Positions 1-9,246 are shown, counted from the first letter of the stretch. The stretch is DNA of 64,000 bases from Candidatus Nitricoxidireducens bremensis (GCA_030247725.1 JAOTRT010000002.1:1-64000); one strand, 5' to 3'. Notes: generated by a model from the letters alone, not told the origin. Numbers and translations are program-made.

Positions 1-113
1 ATGCCCATAGGCCGGAAACGGCCTGCGAGTTGCGCCCCGTGGGGCGAATTTCGCCGCCATTTCAAAGCCCTCGGCAGGAATCGCGCTCGTCGCCTTCATC
101 TGTTGCTACTTGT

Positions 114-296
114 TCAGGCCTTCCTTAACCCTGTCATGATCCGCGTTAGGTTGTTGTCCTTGAACGCATCGGGGCAGTTTTTGTGTGCCTTGAACAGCGC
201 ACGATAGATGTCGTAAAACGACTGGCGCGTCTTGTCATCAAACAAGATTGCATCCATCGGCTTCAAGGGCCTTTGGGGTCTAGGATTGCGGGGCAT
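114..296 (-). CDS. small hypothetical protein (60 aa)
   Basis: I do not recognise this small protein. It has an ATG start preceded by an AAGGA-type ribosome binding site about 5 bases upstream. The DNA here and just upstream (to about position 400) is more A+T rich than the flanking genes, which suggests either an acquired fragment or a promoter region. The C-terminal part is charged and aromatic, with KTRQSFYDIYRALF near the middle, and looks helical. No signal peptide or membrane segment is seen. It could be a chance ORF, since no second gene supports the context. Confidence 0.35.
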   Translation of the reverse strand: MPRNPRPQRPLKPMDAILFDDKTRQSFYDIYRALFKAHKNCPDAFKDNNLTRIMTGLRKA

Positions 297-408
297 GATA
301 GTCCTTCGATTTCTCAGTCTTCGCTAAATAACTTTGCTTCAAGCTTCAGTGAAATAATTCCATTGCCATACCTCGCTAGTTCTCTTCAGCGCTTACCGGA
401 ACGGGACA

Positions 409-1776
409 TCAACCAACCCGGAGCCGCCCCAAGTCTTCCACCATACGCTCCACGACCGGCCCCCAATCCCCCGTCGTTGGCTGACGGAATAGGCGCATCA
501 CGCCGGGATACCAGGGGGAGTCCTCCCGTTCGGTGAGCCAGCGCCAGTCGGTCTTGTAGTCGGGCAGCAGCACCCAGCAGGGTTTGCCGAGGGCACCGGC
601 CAGGTGGGCGGCGGCGGTGTCCACGGTGATGACCAGGTCCAGGTTCGCCATGATGGCCGCCGTGTCGGCGAAGTTCTCCATGCGGCTGCCCAGGTCCAGC
701 AGGGGCAGGCCCGGCGGCGGGTTGGCCGCTTCGTCTTCGCCGGCGCCTTTTTGCAGGCTGACGAATTGCACGCCCGCTACGGCGCCCAGGGGGGCCAGCA
801 CTTCCAGCGAGGGCAGGGAGCGCTCGGCGTCGTTCTCGAAGCGCGGGTTGCCCTTCCACACGAGGCCCACCTTCAGGCCGGCGGCCGGGAAATCTGCGGC
901 CCAGCGCACGATGCGCCGGGGATCGGCTTGCAGATAGGGAAGGTTCGCAGGAATCGTCCCCAGGCGCGTTTCACACCAGCGCGGCAGGCTCAGGGCCGGG
1001 GACCAGAAGTCCCAGGCCGATGCGTCCACTTCGGTGTCGAGGGGGAGGACCACATCCACGCCGTCCAGGGTCGCCAGCAGTTCCGTCAGGGCCGGCTGGC
1101 ACAGCAGGCCGATGCGTGCAGCGCCGCGGGCCTTCAGTTCGGCGCCGTAGCGGCCGAACTGGATCATGTCGCCGTGGCCGATCTCGTCGGCGATCAGCAG
1201 CCGGCGCCCGGCCAGGGATTCGCCGCGCCAGCGCGGCAGGCCCAGGCGCGCCTGCAGGGGGCCGTACCAGTCGCGGGCGTCCAGGCGGCGCCAGCCTTCC
1301 TCGAAGCGCCCCTGGCGCAACAGCAGGTAGGCGAGATTGAAGGACGCCAGGGCGTAGTCGGCGTCCAGCTCCAGGGCTTGGCGATAGCAGCGCTCGGCGT
1401 CTTCCTCGCGCTTCGTACCGGCGAGAAAGACGCCGACGGCGGACCACACGCGCGGCGATTGGGGGTCGCACCGGATGGCGTCGAGAAACACCGCCTCGGC
1501 CTCGGCGAAGCGCTGCTGTGCCAGCAGCAGGGCGCCGAGATTCAGGTGGATCTGCACCGGCGTCGGGTCGAGTTCCAGGCAGCGCCGGTAGCAGGCCTCG
1601 GCCTCGGCCAGGGCGCCGCGGTCTTCGAGCACGAAGCCGAGGTTGCCGAGCGCCGCGGCGAAATCCGGCGCCTGGGCCAGGGCGGCGCGGAAGCAGGTTT
1701 CGGCGCCGGCAGCATCGCCGGCATCGAGACGGTCCTTGCCTTCGCGGAAACAGGCTTCCGCGGCGCCGGCCGCCAT
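409..1776 (-). CDS. TPR protein with C-terminal glycosyltransferase-9-like domain
   Basis: The protein has about 455 residues. The N-terminal half holds four to five tetratricopeptide repeats, recognisable by the spaced A..LG/Y..LALELDP pattern (roughly residues 5-170). The C-terminal half resembles the heptosyltransferase/GT9 fold, with VDTAAAHLAGALGKP near the end, the usual nucleotide-sugar-binding stretch of the family. TPR-GT9-like proteins of this type occur near flagellar, pilin or surface-glycosylation genes, but no such partner is visible here, so the acceptor is unknown. I chose the internal ATG at 1776 because GGAG lies 8 bases upstream. The longer frame to 1845 runs into a palindromic repeat and reads as low-complexity peptide. 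Confidence 0.8.
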   Translation of the reverse strand: MAAGAAEACFREGKDRLDAGDAAGAETCFRAALAQAPDFAAALGNLGFVLEDRGALAEAEACYRRCLELDPTPVQIHLNLGALLLAQQRFAEAEAVFLDAIRCDPQSPRVWSAVGVFLAGTKREEDAERCYRQALELDADYALASFNLAYLLLRQGRFEEGWRRLDARDWYGPLQARLGLPRWRGESLAGRRLLIADEIGHGDMIQFGRYGAELKARGAARIGLLCQPALTELLATLDGVDVVLPLDTEVDASAWDFWSPALSLPRWCETRLGTIPANLPYLQADPRRIVRWAADFPAAGLKVGLVWKGNPRFENDAERSLPSLEVLAPLGAVAGVQFVSLQKGAGEDEAANPPPGLPLLDLGSRMENFADTAAIMANLDLVITVDTAAAHLAGALGKPCWVLLPDYKTDWRWLTEREDSPWYPGVMRLFRQPTTGDWGPVVERMVEDLGRLRVG

Positions 1777-1819
1777 CTCAACAACTCCACCGCGTTGCAC
1801 GCCACCCGCCGCGCAATCC

Positions 1820-1925
1820 GACCGGGAGGGTGGGGTGCTCTGCAAAGCGAAGTAAAGAAGGAGACGACGGCCGCAGGCCGTAGTCGGGTGACATGAGCGG
1901 CGCAGAGCACCCCACCCTCCCGGTC
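1820..1925. repeat. dispersed palindromic element, copy 1
   Basis: A perfect 24-base inverted repeat (1820-1843 and 1902-1925) encloses a 58-base loop. The loop carries its own hairpin with arms ACGGCC/GGCCGT (1867-1881) and the string CGGGTGACATG. The same arrangement recurs at 41361-41466: arms containing GGTGGGGTGC, then an AAGGAG stretch, the GGCCGCAGGCCG-type inner hairpin and CGGGTGACATG. The arm sequences differ between copies while staying paired. It sits between two minus-strand genes, just upstream of the TPR gene. It could act as a REP-like mobile hairpin, a transcription attenuator or a DNA-structure signal. Confidence 0.85.
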
Positions 1926-1949
1926 GCGCTCCAATGATCGGGTTTCATC

Positions 1950-2201
1950 TCAAGCGCCGCCGCCGTCATGCCGGGCCAAAGCGGCGCGGATGCGGGCGAT
2001 GGTCTGCTCGACGGCCTCCTGCCGCGAAACTTCCAGCCCCAGGTCGCGGGCGATGGCGTTCACCCGCGCCGGGTTGAGCGGCACGCCGCCGGCGTCGACG
2101 GCGGTAATGAGAGCGCGCGCCGCGCGGATTTCCGGCGGCCCGTCGTCGCGGACGAAGAAGCCGCCGAGCCAGTCGAGCCAGGCCAGGATGCCGCGCGCCA
2201 T
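1950..2201 (-). CDS. hypothetical protein downstream of algR
   Basis: This is an 83-residue protein of unknown function. It follows the response regulator gene by 16 bases on the same strand, so it is probably translated from the same message. It begins with a hydrophobic, tryptophan-containing stretch (residues 3-17) that is too short to be a clear membrane span. The rest is a helical, Ala/Arg-rich region. No Shine-Dalgarno sequence is obvious, which fits translational coupling. The reading frame agrees with the local codon bias, but I recognise no family. Confidence 0.55.
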   Translation of the reverse strand: MARGILAWLDWLGGFFVRDDGPPEIRAARALITAVDAGGVPLNPARVNAIARDLGLEVSRQEAVEQTIARIRAALARHDGGGA

Positions 2202-2217
2202 GGCGGGGACCGGGGCC

Positions 2218-2985
2218 TCAGGCCCCGATCAGCTCCTTCACCTGGGGCCACTGGCGGCGGCTCACCGCCAGGTGCTCGGGCACGCCCTTGAGCAGCAGCG
2301 CCCAGTGGGGCTCGGCGTCGTCGCCGACGGGGTCGCGCTCCCGCGCCACGCCGGTGATGGCAGCGCGGGCGACGATGCAGTTGCGGTGGATGCGCACGAA
2401 GCGCTCGCCGTATTCCTCTTCCAGGTGGGCGAGGGATTCCTCCAGCACATATTCCCGCTCGGCGGTGCGGGCGGTGACGTACTTGAGCTCGGCCTTGAAA
2501 TAGAGCACGTCGTCCGCCGGCACCAGCAGCAGCCTGCCGCGCTCCAGGCAGCGCAGGTGACGGCGGCCCCGGGGCGCCAGCGCCTTCAGCACGGCGGCAT
2601 CCGGCGCCACGCGCTTCGCCTTGCGCAGGGCCGCGGCCAGGCGCGCCGCCTTGACGGGCTTGAGCAGGTAGTCGGCGGCGGCGACATCGAAGGCCTTCAC
2701 CGCGTATTCGTCGTAGGCGGTGGCGAACACCACGGCCGGGGCATGGGGCAGGCGGGCCAGGTGGCCGGCCAGCTCGATGCCGTCCATGCGCGGCATGCGG
2801 ATGTCCACGATGGCCACGTCCACGCCGGCGCCGTCGTCGATGCCCTCCAGGGCCGCCATGCCGTCCACCGCCTCGCCGACGACCCGGTTGGGCACGTCGG
2901 CGGCGATGTCGGCCAGCAGGTCCTTCAGGCGCTGGCGCGCCGGCGCCTCGTCGTCCACCAGCAGGATGCGCAGCGCTTCGCTCAT
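2218..2985 (-). CDS. algR: LytTR-family response regulator AlgR
   Basis: This is a two-component response regulator of 255 residues. The N-terminal receiver domain has the acidic pair D11-D12, phosphoacceptor D61 within DIRMPRMDG, and K109 in LLKP. The C-terminal half is a LytTR DNA-binding domain (about 150-250), with typical VLYFKAELKYVTARTAE and FVRIHRNCIV segments. The start codon overlaps the algZ stop by 4 bases, so sensor and regulator are co-transcribed. In pseudomonads AlgR controls alginate, type IV pili and virulence functions; the target genes here cannot be told from sequence. The algZR-argH arrangement is the same as in Pseudomonas. Confidence 0.93.
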   Translation of the reverse strand: MSEALRILLVDDEAPARQRLKDLLADIAADVPNRVVGEAVDGMAALEGIDDGAGVDVAIVDIRMPRMDGIELAGHLARLPHAPAVVFATAYDEYAVKAFDVAAADYLLKPVKAARLAAALRKAKRVAPDAAVLKALAPRGRRHLRCLERGRLLLVPADDVLYFKAELKYVTARTAEREYVLEESLAHLEEEYGERFVRIHRNCIVARAAITGVARERDPVGDDAEPHWALLLKGVPEHLAVSRRQWPQVKELIGA

Positions 2986-3995
2986 GGCCGTCGGTCTCCT
3001 CGATAGGGCAGGGAAATGTGCACCAGGTAGCGGCCCGGTTCCTGGCGGATGTCGAGGCTGGCTTCGAGATCAAAGAACAGCATCAGGCGCTCGCGGATGT
3101 TGGCCAGGGCCATGCGGTTGCCGGCGTGGTGGTCGCTTTCGGGGGCGCAGGGATTGGCGAGTTCCAGGCTGACGCGGCCCCGCTCGCCGGCGATGCGGAT
3201 GGCGATCTCGCCACCCGCCTCCAGCGGTTCGATGCCGTGGTAGACGGCGTTCTCCAGCAGGGGCTGCAGCATCAGGGGCGGCACCAGGGCGTCGGGCGGG
3301 CAGCTTTCCACGTCCCAGCGCACGCGCAGGCGCTCGCCGAGGCGCAGGTGTTCCAGGTCCAGGTACTGGCGCGCCAGGGCGATCTCGTCGGACAAGGGCA
3401 CCAGGTCCCGGTTCTCGCGCATGAGGGCGCGGAAGAGTTCGGCCAGTTCCTCCAGGGCCGCCTCGGCGCGGCGCGGGTCGCTGCGCATGATGCCGAGGAC
3501 GGCGTTGAGGCTGTTGAACAGGAAGTGGGGACGGATGCGCGCGGTGAGCGCCATGAGCCGGGCCTCGCTGAGGGCGGGCGAGCGGGCGCGACTCAGCAGG
3601 TCGAAGCCGGCCAGCAGCAGCACCGCCGCGGCGCCGGCCCAGAACACCGGCCGCCAGGCCGGCGCCGGCAGGCCGAGCAGGGGCTGGAACAGGACGACGA
3701 AGAACAGGGCCACGGCCATGGGCACCAGCACCATCGCCGCCGCCACCAGGCGGTCGCCGCAGCGGGCCAGCAGGGGTTTGCCGGCGCAGAGCAGCATCAG
3801 GCTGCCCAGGGCCACGGGCTCCACGAGGACGGCCATTTCGGCGAATTCGGCCGGCAGCAGGGCGAGATCGCGGTTGCGCGCGAGGGCGGCAGCAAGGGCG
3901 CCGGCATTCACCGCGAGCAGCACGCGCAGCCAGATGCCCAGGTTGCAGAGGTCCGGCAGGCGGGCCGCGAGAGGGTTTTCCCGTATACTTCCCAT
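2982..3995 (-). CDS. algZ: sensor histidine kinase AlgZ/FimS type
   Basis: This 337-residue sensor has four hydrophobic segments in its first 135 residues and no large periplasmic domain. The His_kinase (LytS/YehU-type) module follows: [10 protein letters not shown] with phosphoacceptor H157, then an N-box [11 protein letters not shown]. Kinases of this class pair with LytTR regulators, and algR follows directly with a 4-base overlap. Divergent argH starts only 47 bases away, so the two promoters must overlap or lie inside each other's coding regions. The signal sensed is unknown. Confidence 0.9.
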   Translation of the reverse strand: MGSIRENPLAARLPDLCNLGIWLRVLLAVNAGALAAALARNRDLALLPAEFAEMAVLVEPVALGSLMLLCAGKPLLARCGDRLVAAAMVLVPMAVALFFVVLFQPLLGLPAPAWRPVFWAGAAAVLLLAGFDLLSRARSPALSEARLMALTARIRPHFLFNSLNAVLGIMRSDPRRAEAALEELAELFRALMRENRDLVPLSDEIALARQYLDLEHLRLGERLRVRWDVESCPPDALVPPLMLQPLLENAVYHGIEPLEAGGEIAIRIAGERGRVSLELANPCAPESDHHAGNRMALANIRERLMLFFDLEASLDIRQEPGRYLVHISLPYRGDRRP

Positions 3996-4042
3996 TTTCC
4001 CCGTCAGCCGCCCAAGCGGCTGAAAACATTTCGGTTTTCATT
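3996..4042. promoter_or_regulatory. 47-bp divergent spacer between algZ and argH
   Basis: The spacer separates two divergent starts. It contains two small inverted repeats: AGCCGcccaagCGGCT-type, and GAAAAC/GTTTTC immediately before the argH ATG. argH has no clear Shine-Dalgarno sequence, so the second hairpin would fold over its start. Any promoter for either gene must overlap the neighbouring coding region. The regulatory role is inference. Confidence 0.45.
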
Positions 4043-5428
4043 ATGTCAGATCAAACAGAAGTCAAGGCCTGGTCGGGCCGTTTCTCCGAGCCCGTTTCGG
4101 ATCTCGTCAAGCGTTACACGGCCTCCGTGTTCTTCGACCAACGCATGGCGGCCCAGGACATCCGCGGCTCCCTTGCCCACGCGAAGATGCTGGCGCGGCA
4201 GAAGATCATTTCCGCCGACGACCTGGCCGCCATCGAGCGCGGCATGGCCCAGATCGCCGGCGAGATCGAGCGCGACGAGTTCAACTGGAACCTGGACGAC
4301 GAGGACGTGCATCTCAACATCGAGAAGCGCCTCACCGCCCTGGTGGGCGACGCCGGCAAGCGCCTGCACACGGGTCGTTCGCGCAACGACCAGGTGGCCA
4401 CCGACATCCGCCTCTGGCTGCGGGACACGGTGGACGCCATCGACGGCCTGCTGAAGAACTACCAGGAGGCCCTGCTGAAGCTGGCCGAGGAACACGCCGC
4501 CACGCCCCTGCCCGGCTTCACCCATCTGCAGGTGGCCCAGCCCGTGACCTTCGGCCACCATCTGCTGGCCTACGTGGAAATGGCCAAGCGCGACCGCAGC
4601 CGCATGGCCGACTGCCGCCGCCGCATGAACCGCCTGCCCCTGGGCGCCGCGGCCCTGGCCGGCACCACCTTTCCCATCGACCGGGAATTCGTGGCGCAGG
4701 AACTGGGCTTCGACGGCGTCTGCGAGAACTCGCTGGATGCCGTGTCGGATCGCGACTTCGCCATCGAGTTCTGCGCCGCCGCCTCCCTGGTGATGACCCA
4801 CGTGTCGCGCTTCTCCGAGGAACTGATCCTCTGGATGAGCCCCCGCGTCGGCTTCATCGACCTGGCCGACCGCTTCTGCACCGGCTCTTCGATCATGCCC
4901 CAAAAGAAGAACCCGGACGTGCCCGAGCTGGCCCGCGGCAAGACCGGCCGCGTCTACGGACACCTGATGGGCCTGCTGACGTTGATGAAGGGCCAGCCCC
5001 TGGCCTACAACAAGGACAACCAGGAGGACAAGGAGCCCCTGTTCGACACGGCCGACACGCTCGTCGACACGCTGCGCATCTTCGCCGACATGGTGCCCGG
5101 CATCCGCGTCAAGCCCGAGGCCATGCGCGCCGCCCTGAAGCAGGGCTACGCCACGGCCACCGACCTGGCCGACTACCTGGTGAAGAAGGGCCTGCCCTTC
5201 CGCGACGCCCACGAGGCCGTAGCCCGCGCCGTGCGCGCAGCCGAAGCCAAGGGCTGCGACCTGCCCGACCTGCCCTTCGCCGAACTGGCCGCCTTCTCGC
5301 CCCTGATCGGCGAGGACGTATACGGCGTGCTGACGGTGGAAGGCTCGCTCGCCGCCCGCAACCACATCGGCGGCACCGCGCCCGAGCAGGTGCGCGCCGC
5401 CATCGCCCGGGCCCGCGCCGCACTCTGA
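4043..5428 (+). CDS. argH: argininosuccinate lyase
   Basis: This enzyme of the aspartase/fumarase superfamily cleaves argininosuccinate to arginine and fumarate, the last step of arginine synthesis. It acts in the cytoplasm as a tetramer. Length is 461 residues, as expected. The family signature [12 protein letters not shown] is present, as are the N-terminal WSGRF and the HTGRSRNDQ substrate loop. The gene is divergent from algZ and is followed after 8 bases by a protein kinase gene, so the kinase genes may be read from the argH promoter. Confidence 0.97.
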   Translation: MSDQTEVKAWSGRFSEPVSDLVKRYTASVFFDQRMAAQDIRGSLAHAKMLARQKIISADDLAAIERGMAQIAGEIERDEFNWNLDDEDVHLNIEKRLTALVGDAGKRLHTGRSRNDQVATDIRLWLRDTVDAIDGLLKNYQEALLKLAEEHAATPLPGFTHLQVAQPVTFGHHLLAYVEMAKRDRSRMADCRRRMNRLPLGAAALAGTTFPIDREFVAQELGFDGVCENSLDAVSDRDFAIEFCAAASLVMTHVSRFSEELILWMSPRVGFIDLADRFCTGSSIMPQKKNPDVPELARGKTGRVYGHLMGLLTLMKGQPLAYNKDNQEDKEPLFDTADTLVDTLRIFADMVPGIRVKPEAMRAALKQGYATATDLADYLVKKGLPFRDAHEAVARAVRAAEAKGCDLPDLPFAELAAFSPLIGEDVYGVLTVEGSLAARNHIGGTAPEQVRAAIARARAAL

Positions 5429-5436
5429 TTCCCGCC

Positions 5437-6729
5437 GTGGAGCGCATCGGCAAGTACGAAATCGTCCGCCAGCTGGGCGTCGGGGCCACGTCCACCGTCT
5501 GGCTGGCGCGGGACCCCTTCGGCCAGCGCGAAGTCGCCATCAAGGCGGTGAGCGCCGACGCCTTCGACAGCCACGGCCGCGACGGCCAGATCGCGCGCAA
5601 GCTCTTCGTCACCGAGGCGTCGCTGGCCGGCAAGCTCGACCATCCCCACATCGTGCAGATCTACGACGCGGTGGCGGACGCGGACCCGAGCTACATCGTC
5701 ATGGAGTATGTGGCGGGCGGCACCCTGGAGCCCTACGCGGTTCCCGAGAACCTGCTGCCGATTCCCGACGTGGTGGAGATGATCTTCAAATGCACGCGAG
5801 CGCTGGACTTCGCCCAGCGCGCCGGCGTCATCCACCGGGACCTGAAGCCGGCGAACATCCTGCGGCGCGGCAACACGGGCACCGACGTCAAGATCTCCGA
5901 CTTCGGCGCCGCCCTCAGCCTGACCCTGGACCAGACCCAGGTGTCGGGCATCGGCTCGCCGGCCTACATGTCGCCCCAGCAGCTCAAGGAACACCCCCTC
6001 AACCACCAGACCGACATCTTCTCCCTCGGCGTGGTGATGTACCAGCTGCTCACGGGCCAGCTGCCCTTCAGCGGCAGCAACAACTACAGCGTCATCTACC
6101 AGATCTGCAACACTGATCCGCCGCCGCCCTCGGCCCTGCGGCCCGAGGTGCCGCCGGGCCTGGACGCCATCGTCGCCCGCGCCATGCGGAAGTCCCTGGA
6201 GGAGCGCTACGCCTACTGGGACGAGTTCTCCCTCGATCTCGCCGAGGCCTTCCGCAGCGACCAGCTCGCCAGCCTGCGCGACGCCCACATCGGCGACTCG
6301 GAGAAGTTCAACCTGTTGCGCGGCCTTTCCTTCTTCGCCGGCTTCTCCGACGTGGACCTCTGGGAGGTGCTGCACCTGGCCGACTGGCGGCGCCTCAAGC
6401 AGGGCGAGGTGCTGCTGCGCGAGGGCGAGAAGGGCGACTTCTTCTGCGTGCTCGCCGAAGGGGAGATCAAGATCACCAAGCAGGGCAAGCTGCTCAACGT
6501 GCTCAACGCCGGCGAGTGCTTCGGCGAAATGGCCTACCTGACGCCCGAGCGCAGCGCCCGCACCGCCGAGGTGACGGCCCTGCAGCCGGTGCTGGTGCTC
6601 TCCTTCGATACGGCCGCCGTGGCCAGGGCCTCCCAGTCGGTGCGCCACGGCTTCGACCGCGCCTTCCTGCGCATCCTGGTGGACCGGCTCGATCTCGCCA
6701 ACACGCGCCTCACCTCGGCGGTACTGTGA
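5437..6729 (+). CDS. Ser/Thr protein kinase fused to cNMP-binding domain (copy 1)
   Basis: The 430-residue protein has a Hanks-type kinase domain (about 6-270) with glycine loop LGVGATSTV, catalytic HRDLKPAN, DFG and a SPAYMSPQQL activation segment. A cyclic-nucleotide-binding beta-barrel follows (about 295-420) with the FGEMAYL phosphate-binding stretch. The order is the reverse of eukaryotic PKG (kinase first, cNMP domain second), and no transmembrane segment is present. The natural inference is a cytosolic kinase gated by cAMP or cGMP. The start is GTG, 8 bases after argH. The next gene is a close paralogue beginning 2 bases after this stop. Substrates are unknown. Confidence 0.9.
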   Translation: MERIGKYEIVRQLGVGATSTVWLARDPFGQREVAIKAVSADAFDSHGRDGQIARKLFVTEASLAGKLDHPHIVQIYDAVADADPSYIVMEYVAGGTLEPYAVPENLLPIPDVVEMIFKCTRALDFAQRAGVIHRDLKPANILRRGNTGTDVKISDFGAALSLTLDQTQVSGIGSPAYMSPQQLKEHPLNHQTDIFSLGVVMYQLLTGQLPFSGSNNYSVIYQICNTDPPPPSALRPEVPPGLDAIVARAMRKSLEERYAYWDEFSLDLAEAFRSDQLASLRDAHIGDSEKFNLLRGLSFFAGFSDVDLWEVLHLADWRRLKQGEVLLREGEKGDFFCVLAEGEIKITKQGKLLNVLNAGECFGEMAYLTPERSARTAEVTALQPVLVLSFDTAAVARASQSVRHGFDRAFLRILVDRLDLANTRLTSAVL

Positions 6730-6731
6730 GC

Positions 6732-8021
6732 ATGGAGCGCATCGGCAAGTACGAAGTCCTGCGCCAGATCGGCGAGGGGGCCACCGCCACGGTGCACCTG
6801 GCCCGCGACGCCTTCGCCGGCCGCGAGGTGGCCCTCAAGCTGATCCGCCCCGAGGTGCTGGGCGACCCGGCCGCCGGCCGCCGCGCGCGCCACCTGCTGG
6901 CCACCGAGGCCTCCCTCGTCGGCAAGCTCGCCCATCCCCACATCGTCCAGATCCACGACGCCGTGGTGGACGACGGCCAGGGCTACATCGTCATGGAATA
7001 CGTGGCGGGCGGCACCCTCAAGCCCTACACGGCGATGGACAATCTGCTGCCCGTCGAGCGCCTCGCCGAAATCGTCTTCAAGTGCACGCGCGCCCTCGGC
7101 TACGCCCACCGGCTCGGCATCACCCACCGGGACATCAAGCCCGCCAACATCCTGCTGGCCGCCCCGGGCGCCGACGGCGGCGACATCAAGATCAGCGACT
7201 TCGGCGCCGCCATCCAGCTGGCCGACCAGACGCGCACCCAGGTGACCGGCATCGGCTCGCCGGCCTACATGTCGCCGGAGCAGGTGCAGGACGGGCCCCT
7301 CGATTTCCGCACCGACATCTGGTCCCTCGGCGTCGTGCTCTACCAGCTGCTCACCGGCCGCCTGCCCTTCGAGGCCGCCACCGACTACGCGGTGATCTAC
7401 CAGATCTGCAACGTGGAGCCGCCGCCGCCCTCCACCTTCCGCGCCGGCACGCCCGCCGCCCTCGATGCCGTGGTGGCGCGGGCCCTGCGCAAGGCGCCGG
7501 CCGAGCGCTACGGCAGCTGGGAAGAGTTCGCCCACGATCTGCTGCAGGCCTGCCGCGAGGCCGGCCCCGCCGACTGGCGCCAGGACTTCGCCGACAGCGG
7601 ACGCTTCGAGGCCCTGCGCGCCCTGCCCTTCTTCACCGAATTCTCCGACGGCGAGATCTGGGAGGTGGTGCGCTTCTCCCGCTGGGAGGACGCGGCGCCC
7701 GGCGCCCGCGTCATGCGCGACGGCGAGCCCGGCGACCACTTCTGCTTCCTGCTCGCCGGCGAGCTGGCCGTCGAGAAGCACGGCCGCATCCTCGACCTGC
7801 TGGCCGCCGGCGATTGCTTCGGCGAGATGGCGGTGATCGGCCGCAACGGCCACGTGCGCGGCGCCGACGTGGTGGCGCGCACGCCGGCCAAGGTGGCGAG
7901 CATTCCCGGCGAGTCCCTGCGCCGCGCCTCGGACGCCTGCCGCATGCATTTCTACGAGGCCTTCCTCGGCGTCCTCTGCGGCCGGCTCACGGCCGCCAAC
8001 GACCGCCTGTCGGCCACCTGA
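6732..8021 (+). CDS. Ser/Thr protein kinase fused to cNMP-binding domain (copy 2)
   Basis: This 429-residue paralogue of the preceding gene shares the N-terminal MERIGKYE start, the kinase domain (HRDIKPAN, DFG, SPAYMSPEQ) and the C-terminal cNMP-binding barrel (FGEMAV). Similarity runs over the whole length, so a tandem duplication is likely. The C-terminal barrels have diverged more than the kinase cores, as expected if the two copies respond to different levels or types of nucleotide. I took the ATG at 6732, which aligns with copy 1. The open frame extends upstream to 6516 only through copy 1 DNA. The fructosamine-kinase-like gene follows after 16 bases. Confidence 0.9.
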   Translation: MERIGKYEVLRQIGEGATATVHLARDAFAGREVALKLIRPEVLGDPAAGRRARHLLATEASLVGKLAHPHIVQIHDAVVDDGQGYIVMEYVAGGTLKPYTAMDNLLPVERLAEIVFKCTRALGYAHRLGITHRDIKPANILLAAPGADGGDIKISDFGAAIQLADQTRTQVTGIGSPAYMSPEQVQDGPLDFRTDIWSLGVVLYQLLTGRLPFEAATDYAVIYQICNVEPPPPSTFRAGTPAALDAVVARALRKAPAERYGSWEEFAHDLLQACREAGPADWRQDFADSGRFEALRALPFFTEFSDGEIWEVVRFSRWEDAAPGARVMRDGEPGDHFCFLLAGELAVEKHGRILDLLAAGDCFGEMAVIGRNGHVRGADVVARTPAKVASIPGESLRRASDACRMHFYEAFLGVLCGRLTAANDRLSAT

Positions 8022-8037
8022 GGGGAGCAAGAAGGTC

Positions 8038-8925
8038 GTGCCCGATTTCGCTCCCGTCGCCGCCGCCATCGCCGCGGCCACCGGCACCCCCTTCGCCGCC
8101 GCGGATGCCCGCAGCGTCGGCGGCGGCTCGATCCACAGCGCCTGGATGCTGGCGGACGGCGGACGCCGCTATTTCGTCAAGCTCAACGAAACCGGCGCCC
8201 TGCCCATGTTTGCCGCCGAGGCGGAGGGGCTCGCCGCATTGCGCGCCGTCGCTGCGGTGCGCGTGCCCGCGGTGGTCGCCAGCGGGCTGGCGCCGGGCTA
8301 TGCCTTCCTGGTGCTCGAACACCTGGAGATGGGCGCCCTCGACCGGGCCGGCGGCGCCGCCCTCGGCCGCGCCCTGGCCCAGCTCCATCGCGTCACCGGC
8401 CCCCACTTCGGCTGGCCGTCCGACAACTTCATCGGCGCCACACCCCAGGAGAACCGGCCCAACGCCGGCTGGGCAGCCTTCTACGGCCGCCAGCGCCTGC
8501 TGCCGCAATTACGCCGCGCCCGCGCCAACGGCATGGAGCGCAGGCTCGTCGAGCAGGGTGAAAATCTCGCCGAGAAGGTGGCGGCCTTCTTCGTGGAGGG
8601 GGAGCCCGCCGCCAGCCTGCTGCACGGCGACCTCTGGTCCGGCAACGCGGCACAGCTCGCCGACGGCATGCCGGTCATCTTCGATCCGGCCGTCCACTAC
8701 GGCGACCGGGAAGCGGACGTGGCCATGGCGGAACTGTTCGGCGGCTTTCCCGAAGCCTTCTACGCCGCCTACCGGGAAGCCTGGCCGCTCTCCGCGGCCT
8801 TCGAGACGCGCAAGGTCCTCTACAACCTTTACCACGTCCTCAACCACTACAACCTGTTCGGCGCCGGCTACCTGAACCAGGCCCGGCGCATGATCGAACG
8901 GCTGAACGCCGAACTGCGCGGCTGA
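8038..8925 (+). CDS. fructosamine/ketosamine-3-kinase family protein
   Basis: This 295-residue protein belongs to the fructosamine kinase (FN3K/YniA) family, a branch of the aminoglycoside phosphotransferase/kinase fold. The Brenner-type catalytic segment LLHGDLWSGN and the metal-binding FDPAVHYGDREADVAM segment are both intact. Relatives phosphorylate sugar adducts on protein lysines so that they fall off, a deglycation repair. Most bacterial members have no proven substrate. The start is GTG after a GGGGAGC ribosome binding site. It closes a run argH-kinase-kinase-FN3K on one strand, so co-transcription is likely. Confidence 0.87.
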   Translation: MPDFAPVAAAIAAATGTPFAAADARSVGGGSIHSAWMLADGGRRYFVKLNETGALPMFAAEAEGLAALRAVAAVRVPAVVASGLAPGYAFLVLEHLEMGALDRAGGAALGRALAQLHRVTGPHFGWPSDNFIGATPQENRPNAGWAAFYGRQRLLPQLRRARANGMERRLVEQGENLAEKVAAFFVEGEPAASLLHGDLWSGNAAQLADGMPVIFDPAVHYGDREADVAMAELFGGFPEAFYAAYREAWPLSAAFETRKVLYNLYHVLNHYNLFGAGYLNQARRMIERLNAELRG

Positions 8926-8946
8926 GGCGGATATTCCACGACGCCT

Positions 8947-9246
8947 CTACCGCCGGCGTTGAAAGTACTCCGCCCGCTGATGAATGATCCGCACAATCTC
9001 GACACGTTGCGGGCCGTTGCGATAGACGAGGGTGTAGGGGTAGTGAATCATCACGCATTCGCGCGTGCCCTGTCGGATACCCGGACGGAACATCAAGTCG
9101 AGCGCGGCGATCTTCTCGGCCTGGGACAGGATGGCGTCGATGATGCAGTCCGCCACGGCGTCTCCGGCAACTTCGAGGTGGTACCTTTCTATGGCATCGA
9201 GATCGCGGCGGGCGCGGACTGCGTAGTCAAGCCGCTTTCCGGGCAC
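8947..9246 (-). CDS. ParE/RelE-family toxin
   Basis: This is a 99-residue basic protein of the ParE/RelE toxin superfamily. Visible marks are the N-terminal ARRDLDAIERYH helix, the central RPGIRQGTRECVMIHYPYTLVYR strand pair and a C-terminal RIIHQRAEYFQ. RelE-type members cut mRNA on the ribosome and ParE-type members poison gyrase; the sequence alone does not decide which. The gene overlaps the end of its antitoxin by 20 bases, the usual antitoxin-first order. The toxin looks full length. Confidence 0.85.
   Translation of the reverse strand: MPGKRLDYAVRARRDLDAIERYHLEVAGDAVADCIIDAILSQAEKIAALDLMFRPGIRQGTRECVMIHYPYTLVYRNGPQRVEIVRIIHQRAEYFQRRR

Noticed and set aside
1-113. Plus-strand ORF at the window start and a GCCCC/GGGGC hairpin near position 35
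   Set aside because: The peptide is Arg-rich with no ribosome binding site or family; the hairpin has only a short stem and a weak T-run, and no gene end is visible to justify a terminator.
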